A stretch of DNA of 64,000 nucleotides from Stenotrophomonas geniculata ATCC 19374 = JCM 13324 (lineage in GTDB: Bacteria; Pseudomonadota; Gammaproteobacteria; Xanthomonadales; Xanthomonadaceae): NCBI RefSeq assembly GCF_001431625.1, contig NZ_LLXT01000086.1, forward strand, positions 1 to 64,000. Direction: 5' to 3'. Positions 25,149 to 32,530 of the stretch are shown here, in pieces. The position numbers and the translations under genes were made by a program. The notes beneath the pieces were generated by a model that was not told the origin of the DNA, made no database searches, and saw only the letters and a program-made list of their open reading frames with translations. Position 1 is the first letter of the stretch. Each line of letters opens with the position of its first letter.

Positions 25149-25528
25149 GGGGCTATGCGATCTACAGCATCATCATGATCAACGTTGTCTTCCACGTGAT
25201 CCCGCTGATTCTCGGGGTCGGCTACGGCGCGGGAACGCTAACTGCGATCATCATCTTCATCCCCCTCTGCGCTTGGATGATCTACACATCCTTTGGCGCG
25301 GGTCGTATGAGCTATCGAGCACTAGCCCTTTTGGTTGGTGCGGGAGTGTTGTTCCATGCCCTACTCACTATTCCGATGATTCTCCTGCTGCAAGGTGCAA
25401 TCTCAGAGACGTCCGTAGTCATGATTCAGGTAGCCAACCCCTTTGTGCTGATGGTCATCTTGTCGGCGGCGGAGCGCTCGCGCTTGAGCATGCCGGCAAG
25501 GCAGCGTCGGCCAAGTGCCTCTCGCTAG
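25149..25528 (+). pseudogene. HXXEE-like membrane protein, C-terminal fragment
   Basis: The frame reads YAIYSIIMINVVFHVIPLILGVGYGAGTL and on through three or four hydrophobic segments. That resembles the C-terminal half of HXXEE-domain membrane proteins. The N-terminal half with the HxxEE motif is missing. An ATG at 25175 could start translation of 117 residues, but there is no good ribosome-binding site. It abuts the monooxygenase fragment head-on, marking a rearrangement point. Confidence 0.5.
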
Positions 25529-25743
25529 CTCGAGTCTTCTTCGGCGCCTAGTCAGACCTCCCATCCCGTCTCGCTCACGCAGCCGCTTCGGTGACCCCTG
25601 GCGGACAAGGCGGAGCAACTTTAATGGTGCCTGTCCCCGCCTGTGTTGAGGCGGGGTAGCAGCTTGCAATGGCGTTAGGGATTCTCGATGGGAGCCAGAT
25701 CATTTGCCCCTATTGCTCGATGGAGGAGGGGGCTGGCTCGCTC

Positions 25744-26898
25744 CTATTGAGCCGACGCCTTGCCCGGGCCTTTGTATCTGCTCAGCCAATAGCTGTAAGG
25801 CGTGGGTAGCACGCTGGCTGGGAGCTCCTGGCCAAGCGCAATGGCCATTTGGTACGGATAGTGCGGATTGGATAGGTGGGCCCGCCCGATCATCACTAGG
25901 TCAACCTAACAGTCCGCTACAACGCGCTCGGCAGTCTGTGGATCATCGATGCACCAACCTGTGGCCACCGGAAGCCCAGTTTCATTAGCAAATCGCTCAG
26001 CAAGGGGTGCCAGGAACGCCTGTGTACCCCATGGGACGCGGCCACCAAGAGCACTGAAGCCAATGCTCACGTTGAGCAGATCAAGCCCCAACTCTCGCAT
26101 TTCTTTGCCAATCTCAATGGAGTCGACCAGTGCTTGGCCATCGCGCGAGTTGTACTCCACAACTCCAAAGCGCGCGGTCAGCGGCAGATGCTCGGGCCAA
26201 ACCTTACGGACGGCCGCCAATGTCTCCAGCAGGAAGCGTGCTCTGTTCTCCGCACTGCCACCGTAGCGATCCTCCCGCTTGTTGCTGTCGGGGCTGAAGA
26301 AGCTCTGCGCCAGATAGCCATGAGCGAAGTGAAGCTCCAGCCATTCAAATCCTGCAGCAAGCGCACGCTTGGCTGCAGCGACGAAATCCGCTTGAACGCG
26401 ATGAATGTCCTCAACCGTCATCTCGTTGGGAACTCTATCGAGCGAGCCGCCAAAGGCGATCGGCGAGGGACCAAGGATCGCCCATCCTGCGGGATCATCG
26501 GCTGCGATGTGGTCATCGCCTTGCCATGGCCGATTTGCACTAGCCTTGCGCCCTGCGTGGCCGATCTGGATGCCAGCTACGGCACCGCCTTGCTTGATGG
26601 CAGAAGCGATGGCTGCCATTCCTGGAATTTGCTCATCACCCCACAGGCCAGCACATCCCGGGGTGATGCGTCCTTCCGGAGACACGGCGGTAGCCTCGAC
26701 AATCACGAGCCCAGCGCCTCCGCGCGCAAGCGCGGCATAGTGGCTGAGATGCCAATCGTTGATACGGCCGTCCTCCGCACTGTACTGGCACATGGGCGGC
26801 ACCGCGATACGATTCTTAAGAGTGACACCTTTGAGCTCGAATGGGCTAAACAGGGCAGACATAAACGGGGCTTTGGGGAGAGCAAGAGGAGCAAGCAC
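25744..26898 (-). pseudogene. Old yellow enzyme family oxidoreductase with in-frame amber stop
   Basis: This is a YqjM-like NADH:flavin oxidoreductase: FELKGVTLKNRIAVPPMCQYSA, HAGRKAS, HFAHGYLAQSFFSP and ARFGVVEY. The reading frame stops at a TAG (25906-25908) in VADC*VDLVMIGRAHL, then continues in-frame for 53 more codons through the normal C-terminus (IGRAHLSNPHYPYQMAIALG) to a second stop at 25744. A single CAG-to-TAG change would explain it. The truncated 330-aa protein loses the FMN phosphate-binding end, so it is probably inactive unless the stop is suppressed. A GTG (26898) with GGAG upstream or an ATG at 26862 can start it. Confidence 0.8.
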
Positions 26899-26914
26899 GG
26901 GGATTTACTCCGGC

Positions 26915-27445
26915 TTAGGACGTTGACTTGGCGGCTCGAGCTGCTTCCACCAGGCCGTCCAGCCAATCCTGGTGACCATTGATCATTGGATTCGGCTTGG
27001 CCAGACGCAGGGCTTCTGCAGGCTGTCCCTTCTGCGTCTCCTGCGTGAGGATCCGCACTCGGCCACCATCAAGGTCTTCGACAATCCACGCATGATGAAC
27101 GTCAAGTCGATCGGCAGACCCGGGCTCACCGGCCCAGCCATGCCAAGCGATCCGGCCCGGACCCTCGGAGGTAGGAGCCTCATGCTCGACGCATTGAGCC
27201 TCCACGGGGAAGCCAAAGGTTTCAAAGTAGAATCGATCCCCGTTTCGCAACAGAGGGCCGGCGCCATCGTGGAAGCGCACATTGGCTGAATTTCCGTAGT
27301 AGGTCGGCCACAGACGTGGCTCTTCAAGCAACGGCCAAACATCAGCTGCGGCAAGGCCGAGGACGATCAGCTCATTCGAGACAAAGTTTTCGGTGTAACC
27401 AGGAAGGTAGCCTTCCGGCCAACGAATGCCGTTCATTTTCATCAT
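26915..27445 (-). CDS. SRPBCC-family protein
   Basis: The product is 176 aa with a strong TAAGGAG site. The START-like pattern is visible: ENFVSNELIVLGLAAADVWPLLEEPRLWPTYYG, then RFHDGAGPLLRNGDRFYFETFGFPVEAQC and IAWHGW. SRPBCC proteins bind hydrophobic ligands or act as cyclases and hydrolases. It lies 16 bp upstream of the old-yellow-enzyme pseudogene on the same strand and was probably co-expressed with it in a xenobiotic-processing operon. Substrate unknown. Confidence 0.8.
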   Translation of the reverse strand: MMKMNGIRWPEGYLPGYTENFVSNELIVLGLAAADVWPLLEEPRLWPTYYGNSANVRFHDGAGPLLRNGDRFYFETFGFPVEAQCVEHEAPTSEGPGRIAWHGWAGEPGSADRLDVHHAWIVEDLDGGRVRILTQETQKGQPAEALRLAKPNPMINGHQDWLDGLVEAARAAKSTS

Positions 27446-27619
27446 ATGCTCCTTAGGGCTAGCGGCGCGGCTCGCCGATGAATCGTTAAAATTACGTTCG
27501 CCAGCTTCTAACTTGCAGACCTCTGACTTCTACAGCCGAGACACTTGCTCCGTACCGTCGTGTCTCAGTTTGGCGAGGACTGCCTGGCAGTCGAAAGCTG
27601 GCTGAGGGTGTGCGTGGAG

Positions 27620-28129
27620 CTAGACGTACGCGCCAGCTGAATACGTAAGCTCGTAGCTGTGGCTGTAGATCTCCAGGATGTTGCCCAGCGGATCCTCCAT
27701 GTAAACCATCCGATAGGGCTTCTCCCCTGGGAAGTACTCTCGAACCGGCATTCGCTGCTTTCCACCAGCTGCCACAATCCGAGCGGCCAGGCCTTCAACG
27801 TCCGGATCCTGAATACAGAAGTGGAAGACGCCCGACTTCCAGTACTCGAAGTTGTTCGCGGGACGCTCGGCGTTATTGAACTGGAAGATTTCGACTCCAA
27901 CCCGGTCACCAGTGGATAGATGTGCAATGCGGAAGCTGCCCCATCCAGGCCCAAACACATCCGTGCACATCACGCCAATTGCGCTTTCGTCTTCAGCAAT
28001 CCTGGTCGGCGGCATGACGAGGTACCAGCCCAAGACTTCTGTATAGAAGGAAACCGCGGCATCGAGATCGGTAACAGACAGGCCGATGTGGGAGAAGGCG
28101 CGAGGGTAGGGAGGGGGTAGGGCAGGCAC
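27620..28129 (-). CDS. VOC-family (glyoxalase/dioxygenase fold) protein
   Basis: The product is 169 aa from a GTG at 28129. It has one full VOC module: FSHIGLSVTDLDAAVSFYTEVLGW at the start, HFCIQDPDVEGLAARI in the middle, and RMVYMEDPLGNILEIYSHSYEL at the end. H14, H103 and E149 (approximate) are good candidates for metal ligands. Lactoylglutathione lyase-like and extradiol-dioxygenase-like roles are both possible. It is divergent from the LysR regulator at 28223, which probably controls it through the dyad at 28197-28215. Confidence 0.85.
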   Translation of the reverse strand: MPALPPPYPRAFSHIGLSVTDLDAAVSFYTEVLGWYLVMPPTRIAEDESAIGVMCTDVFGPGWGSFRIAHLSTGDRVGVEIFQFNNAERPANNFEYWKSGVFHFCIQDPDVEGLAARIVAAGGKQRMPVREYFPGEKPYRMVYMEDPLGNILEIYSHSYELTYSAGAYV

Positions 28130-28196
28130 GGCACACCACTGAAGAGAGGGGTAGCCGCAAGATTAGACCCTGCAACTCAACCATGATCTGATCCAT

Positions 28197-28215
28197 TTTT
28201 ATCAGATTGATAAAA
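28197..28215. promoter_or_regulatory. Operator-like dyad between VOC gene and LysR regulator
   Basis: TTTTATCA (28197-28204) and TGATAAAA (28208-28215) form perfect 8-bp arms around GAT, 8 bp before the lysR-type ATG. Position and symmetry suit autoregulation and control of the divergent VOC gene. Confidence 0.55.
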
Positions 28216-28222
28216 TATTCTT

Positions 28223-29131
28223 ATGCTGAATGAGCATTGGCTCCGATCCTTTCGGGCTATCGCAGAGGTCGGGAGCTTTACCAGGGCCGCAGGCCAGCTG
28301 CAGCTCACCCAGGCTGCGGTCAGTCAGCATGTACGTCATCTTGAGCAACAGCTGGGTGCCCTGTTTCTGCGCAGACCACGATTTATTGAGCTGACGCCGG
28401 CGGGAATGGCTCTATTGCAGTACTGCCAAGAGATGGATTCGGCCGATCGCCGGCTTCAAGCCAAGCTCGCGAGCGCGGACAGCGATCAGGGGGAGTTTGC
28501 GCTGATAACCCCCGGGAGTGTTGGCCTTGCTCTTTACCCGGTGTTGCTGGACTTCCAGCGCACCCATCCCGGCTTGATCATTCGTCATCGCTTCTCGCCG
28601 GACCCAGAAATCCTATCGGCGGTACTGGAGAAGAAGTACGAGGTGGGTCTACTTGCACTTCGGCCGGATGACCCTCGGCTGCGGGCTGAGCCCTTCACCG
28701 AGGAGGCGCTTGAGCTGGTAGTTCCGAGAGGTGCCTGCGCGGACAGCTGGGCGGATCTTCAAAAGTTGGGTTTCGTTGATCATCCAGATGGCCAGGCTAT
28801 GGCCACCCGCCTTCTCGCCCGCAAGTTCCCAGGAAATCCAGGCGTACGCGCGCTTCCTATACACGGCTTCACCAATCAGGTTGCGCTCATCCTTGAGCCG
28901 GTATCGCTCGGGCTGGGATTCACTGTCATTCCGCGACACGCCCGTGAATCCTTCGCTCGGCAAGACGCAATTGAGGTGGTTGACTGTGGATCTCCGGTGG
29001 TTGACACCCTCTGGATGATCCATCGATCCGAATGGCCACTGTCTGGGCCAGCTAAATGGTTGACCCAACAGCTTCGAGGCCTGCCTCGATTCAGCGGGAG
29101 GAGGGCTCCACCTCTCGCTGGAGCGGACTGA
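28223..29131 (+). CDS. LysR-family regulator, ArgP-like
   Basis: The product is 302 aa. The N-terminal HTH (WLRSFRAIAEVGSFTRAAGQLQLTQAAVSQHVRHLEQQLGALFLRRPR) is followed by a type 2 periplasmic-binding-like effector domain. Overall sequence and length resemble the ArgP/IciA branch. It likely controls the divergent VOC gene. Its last 41 bp overlap the 3' end of the convergent AraC-type gene. Confidence 0.88.
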   Translation: MLNEHWLRSFRAIAEVGSFTRAAGQLQLTQAAVSQHVRHLEQQLGALFLRRPRFIELTPAGMALLQYCQEMDSADRRLQAKLASADSDQGEFALITPGSVGLALYPVLLDFQRTHPGLIIRHRFSPDPEILSAVLEKKYEVGLLALRPDDPRLRAEPFTEEALELVVPRGACADSWADLQKLGFVDHPDGQAMATRLLARKFPGNPGVRALPIHGFTNQVALILEPVSLGLGFTVIPRHARESFARQDAIEVVDCGSPVVDTLWMIHRSEWPLSGPAKWLTQQLRGLPRFSGRRAPPLAGAD

Positions 29132-29894
29132 GGCCCCTTCTATACTGGTCTGGGGTCCGGCCAGAGTGTCGCTTGAACATCTCACTGAAAGACGTTGAGT
29201 TTGCATAGCCCAGATCGTCTGCAATCTGCGTAATTGATCGGTCTGAACCCAAGGCATCAATTGCCCTCAGAAAACGAAGCCGACTGCGCCACTCTCCGAA
29301 CCCCATCCCTAGCTCGCGCTTTGCCAAGCGCTCAAGTGATCGAACACTAATGTGGTGGCGCTCTGCGACCTCAAGTGCCGACGGAGAGTCCTGAAGGGAG
29401 GTCTCGGCATAGCTCAGAATCCGCTTTAGCACGTCACCGCTGGCCAGCGGCAGGAAGCTCGACATCACCGGCGCGGCCAGAATCAGGTCAAGGGCGACCG
29501 CGGAGAGTCGCCGGTCTTCTGGCTTAACGGCCTCGCCGATGTCACGACGGGCCAGTTCGTCCAAGATCTCCCTAAGCAACGAGCTAACCGCTAACGCAGT
29601 CGGAATGCTGGGCATCTGCGCCGACGCGCCGACCGAAAGGTATGCGGATCGATAAGCAACCGCACCACGGTTTCGGGATGAGTGGTGAACACCAGGCGGA
29701 ATCCATATCGCATAGTGGGTAGGGGACACCATCCAGTCCTCGCCTACCTGTAACTCCATGACACCCTGCGCAACATAGTTGAACTGCCCCCACGGATGCA
29801 CACGAGCATCCCAGTCGGAGGGAGGCAAAGTCCCTTGCCGAACGTAGATGTCTCCAGGGATGGAGCTGAACGAGGGGACGGGGTCCATTGCCAT
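29091..29894 (-). CDS. AraC-family regulator with cupin sensor (NimR-like)
   Basis: The product is 267 aa. The N-terminal cupin (HPWGQFNYVAQGVMELQVG, WIPPGVHHSSRNRG) is followed by a double HTH (ALEVAERHHISVRSLERLAKRELGMGFGEWRSRLRFLRAI and ITQIADDLGYANSTSFSEMFKRHSGRTPDQYR). This cupin-AraC layout resembles NimR-type regulators that control an adjacent exporter. The divergent neighbour is an EamA exporter, about 100 bp away, the obvious target. Confidence 0.87.
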   Translation of the reverse strand: MAMDPVPSFSSIPGDIYVRQGTLPPSDWDARVHPWGQFNYVAQGVMELQVGEDWMVSPTHYAIWIPPGVHHSSRNRGAVAYRSAYLSVGASAQMPSIPTALAVSSLLREILDELARRDIGEAVKPEDRRLSAVALDLILAAPVMSSFLPLASGDVLKRILSYAETSLQDSPSALEVAERHHISVRSLERLAKRELGMGFGEWRSRLRFLRAIDALGSDRSITQIADDLGYANSTSFSEMFKRHSGRTPDQYRRGLSPLQREVEPSSR

Positions 29895-29991
29895 GTCGCA
29901 TTCAAGATGAAGATTGGCGCAAATTATGGATGTAACGAAATTCCGCCAAGTCTACGCTACTGGCTGTTGATATCCAGTATCTGAGGATGCC

Positions 29992-30900
29992 ATGTACTAC
30001 CTGCTCCCCCTCCTGGCCTGCCTTCTCTGGGGCGCCAACACCATCGTTACAAAGCTCGCTGCAGGGACCGTCGGCCCGGTCGATATTAGCTTCTGGCGAT
30101 GGCTTGCTGCGGCCATCATCTTGCTCCCATTCGCCCTGCCGCGCCTGAAGTCGAACCTAGCGGTCCTGAAAGCCAATTGGGCACGCTTCCTCGTGCTCGG
30201 TGCTTTGGGCGGTGTCATGTTCCAATGCCTGGCGTACTACGCCGCACATTTCACTTCTGCGACCAACATGGGCGTTATCCAGGCACTCATCCCGTTGATC
30301 GCTCTTGCCTTGTCGCGCATCTTCATGGGTCACGCAGTCCGCGGTGGCGCAGTGATTGGTTCGATCATCTCCTTGGTTGGGGTGATAGCGGTAGTGTCCC
30401 ATGGTGACTTTGAAGCCTTGGTTTCCCATGGAATCAACAAAGGTGACGCCCTGATGCTGCTGGGCGCTTTGGCTTTTGCCACCTACAATTTGCTGATGCA
30501 CAAGTGGCGCATTCCCGTAACGCTGATCGAATCCCTGTTTCTTCAAGCCATGTCTGCAACGATCCTGCTGCTACCTCTTTTCCTTGTCGCAGGCACTGGC
30601 GTCCAGGGTGGCGCAGCCATCGGCTGCATTGCATTCGCAGCAATCGGCGCTTCGATCATGGCACCGTTGGCATGGATGACCGGCCTGCATCGGCTGGGCT
30701 CTGCTCGCGTGGCCGGGTTCTTCAATCTCGTCCCGATCGTCACTGCATTGCTTGCGGTGGTGGTCCTCAAAGAGTCTCTGAGCACCTGGGTCGTGGGTGG
30801 CGGTTTGATGGCAGTATTTGGTGTGGTACTGGCGGAGTACGCAGCTCGCAAGAAGCCTGACGAGGTCATGGTCGTGGATGACACCTCGACCAAGCGCTGA
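29992..30900 (+). CDS. EamA/DMT-family exporter
   Basis: The product is 302 aa with about ten hydrophobic segments, two EamA repeats (starting PLLACLLWGANTIVTKLAAGTV and ALMLLGALAFATYNLLMHKWR), and the usual short charged C-terminus. A GAGGA site precedes the ATG. Drug/metabolite transporters of this size export amino acids, metabolites or toxic small molecules. Regulation by the divergent AraC-type gene is likely, and a terminator follows at 30934. Confidence 0.87.
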   Translation: MYYLLPLLACLLWGANTIVTKLAAGTVGPVDISFWRWLAAAIILLPFALPRLKSNLAVLKANWARFLVLGALGGVMFQCLAYYAAHFTSATNMGVIQALIPLIALALSRIFMGHAVRGGAVIGSIISLVGVIAVVSHGDFEALVSHGINKGDALMLLGALAFATYNLLMHKWRIPVTLIESLFLQAMSATILLLPLFLVAGTGVQGGAAIGCIAFAAIGASIMAPLAWMTGLHRLGSARVAGFFNLVPIVTALLAVVVLKESLSTWVVGGGLMAVFGVVLAEYAARKKPDEVMVVDDTSTKR

Positions 30901-30933
30901 AAGACAATTGCATAGCTGCAGTTCAAATGAAAA

Positions 30934-30960
30934 CGGGCCGCTTGAGGCCCGTTCTCCTTG
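30934..30960 (+). terminator. Intrinsic terminator after the EamA gene
   Basis: ACGGGCC (30934-30940) and GGCCCGT (30947-30953) form a 7-bp GC stem with a 6-nt loop, followed by a modest T-containing run (TCTCCTT). It lies 33 bp beyond the EamA stop. Confidence 0.65.
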
Positions 30961-31023
30961 TTCGGGGAACGCTTCTTCGGCTAGCCAGGTTCAAAGGGCC
31001 CTCTCCTCAAGGTGAAGTTGCAT

Positions 31024-31398
31024 CTAGACAGCGCTCTTCAGCTGAGTTGGGCACATGCCGGTTAGTCGGCGAAACATTGCAATAAAAGGGGAGGGGCCGC
31101 TATAGCCCAGCCGCTTGGCAACATCACCAACTTTGCAGTCGCTCTGGAGGAGAGGGAGGGACGCAGCAAGCTTCAGCCTCTGGCGCCACTCACAACATCC
31201 CAGGCCAGTAGCGGCAACCCAGCGTCTTGCAGGAGTCCGAGAGGATACGCCAGCAACTTCTGCCCATTGAACTAGTGACTGGCCACTTCCTGGATCGGCT
31301 TGTAGCGCATCGATGATGGGGGCTAACAAGCGCGAAAACGCCAAGAATGCGCGGCCAAAGCTTCTGTTCCGGTAACTCAGCGAATGACCGGGGATCAC
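31024..31398 (-). pseudogene. AraC-family regulator, C-terminal fragment
   Basis: The 124 residues hold an AraC double HTH (LVQWAEVAGVSSRTPARRWVAATGLGCCEWRQRLKLAASL and VGDVAKRLGYSGPSPFIAMFRRLTGM). The N-terminal cupin is missing in this frame, and no clean continuation is seen upstream in other frames. It is probably a truncated gene, perhaps still able to bind DNA. It is unrelated in sequence detail to the AraC gene at 29091. Confidence 0.6.
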
Positions 31399-31868
31399 CC
31401 CAAAGCGGAAAGGCTAACAGTAGGAACCGGGGATGCTTCGCGGCCCAGCTGCGCATCTTGCGCTGCCGCCGCCAAGCGATAGCCTTTGCGTCTCGAAGCT
31501 TGTGTAGGGCGCAATCCTCCACGTCAGACAGTCGCGCCGAAAGGGTATAGGCCCCGCGACAAGCCCATCGGAGGCATTTAGGGGTTCGCTTTAGCGACCT
31601 GTGGAGCTGCTGTGGAGTGGGCCGGAGAAATGTCTTCACATCAACAACTGTAAAGACGTCGCTTCACCCGGATCTACACGAGGGTTCAGACCCCACGGTT
31701 CCACAAAACAGCCTAAAGTTTCGACCCGGCACGCCGAGGCCGATCTACGTCACGGATTTCCGGCAGGGCGTGCCCCTTCCATCCGGTTGGCCGTCTGTCA
31801 CTGGCGTGTGCGCCTGGTCCCGACCGGCCGGCAAGAAGCGCGAACCTACCGCTACACCCTAAGGGGCT
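31399..31868. other. Intergenic stretch between AraC fragment and XRE gene
   Basis: I see no gene in these 470 bp. Several open frames exist on both strands, but none has a ribosome-binding site plus family-like sequence. It may contain the eroded upstream part of the AraC fragment. Confidence 0.4.
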
Positions 31869-32114
31869 TTAGTCTTTGATTCGCTTCTCAAAGTTTGTGA
31901 TCAACTTGCCCAGCGAAAGGCCTGTCAGGCGGGCGATATCTCTCAGCTCCACCACATCAACCCTTCTCTTGCCTGTTTCGACGTCGCTGATGAATGACTG
32001 GCTGCGGCCCAGCATGCTGGACACCTGGGCCTGGGTCAGACCGGCAGCTAGCCGCGCCTCGCGAACAGCCTCAATGAGGGCAGCGTACTCTTTTCGATGG
32101 ATGGACTTCGACAC
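31869..32114 (-). CDS. Small XRE-family regulator
   Basis: The product is 81 aa from a GTG at 32114 (AAGG 7 bp upstream). It is a single HTH_3 domain (LIEAVREARLAAGLTQAQVSSMLGRSQSFISDVETGKRRVDVVELRDIARLTGLSLGKLI). It is divergent from the lipoprotein gene at 32209, with an ATATCT/AGATAT dyad between them that is a good operator candidate. Confidence 0.82.
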   Translation of the reverse strand: MSKSIHRKEYAALIEAVREARLAAGLTQAQVSSMLGRSQSFISDVETGKRRVDVVELRDIARLTGLSLGKLITNFEKRIKD

Positions 32115-32161
32115 GACCGCGCCTTGGCTGAGCGGCCTAGAAAGCTATATCCAGTTCTCCG

Positions 32162-32180
32162 ATATCTAAAAACCAGATAT
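32162..32180. promoter_or_regulatory. ATATCT-AGATAT dyad between XRE gene and lipoprotein gene
   Basis: 6-bp arms (32162-32167 and 32175-32180) around 7 nt lie in the 94-bp divergent promoter region. A related CTAAG-AATAT-CTTAG dyad precedes the other XRE gene at 50925. Confidence 0.5.
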
Positions 32181-32208
32181 TCTGTCTTCTTCATTGACAG
32201 GGGGACGC

Positions 32209-32487
32209 ATGAGCGAACAGCCATACCGCTTCATCACCGCGGCCAGAAGCAGAGCAACACTGATCCTGGCAGCATCAGCACTGCTAGCTGCCTGCAGCGG
32301 TCCGACAGACAAGAAGATGGTTACGAATGGAACCCAGCAGCAATACCGGCAGTCAATTGACGCTATCGACGCGGAACTCAATGCCCACGAAAGAGCGGCC
32401 TTCAACTGGGCAGTCGCTGGGATGAACCTTGAAGAGGGTCGGCAGGGAATCATTACGTACAGGGCCAAAAGCTGCCTAAGCGACTGA
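32209..32487 (+). CDS. Small lipoprotein, 3' end replaced by a transposon end
   Basis: The product is 92 aa from the ATG at 32209 (GGGGG site). A signal peptide with lipobox LAAC (Cys29) marks a lipoprotein. The soluble part (KKMVTNGTQQQYRQSIDAIDAELNAHERAAFNWAVAGMNLEE) is helical. From about codon 76 the frame enters the candidate Tn3-family terminal repeat (32436-32480), so the last 16 residues (GRQGIITYRAKSCLSD) are probably encoded by the transposon. The original protein was likely longer. Family unknown. Confidence 0.55.
   Translation: MSEQPYRFITAARSRATLILAASALLAACSGPTDKKMVTNGTQQQYRQSIDAIDAELNAHERAAFNWAVAGMNLEEGRQGIITYRAKSCLSD
32436..32480. repeat. Candidate Tn3-family terminal repeat
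   Basis: This 45-bp segment begins GGGTCGGCAGGG and ends GCTGCCTAAG. Tn3-family ends usually begin GGGG or GGGT and finish in ...TAAG about 38-48 bp inside. It lies about 50 bp past the tnpA stop, the expected place. I did not find the matching inverted copy in the window. Confidence 0.5.
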
Positions 32488-32530
32488 ATTTCAAAGTTGA
32501 TTGCTCGTCTCTCGATCAGGTTCTCCCCAT

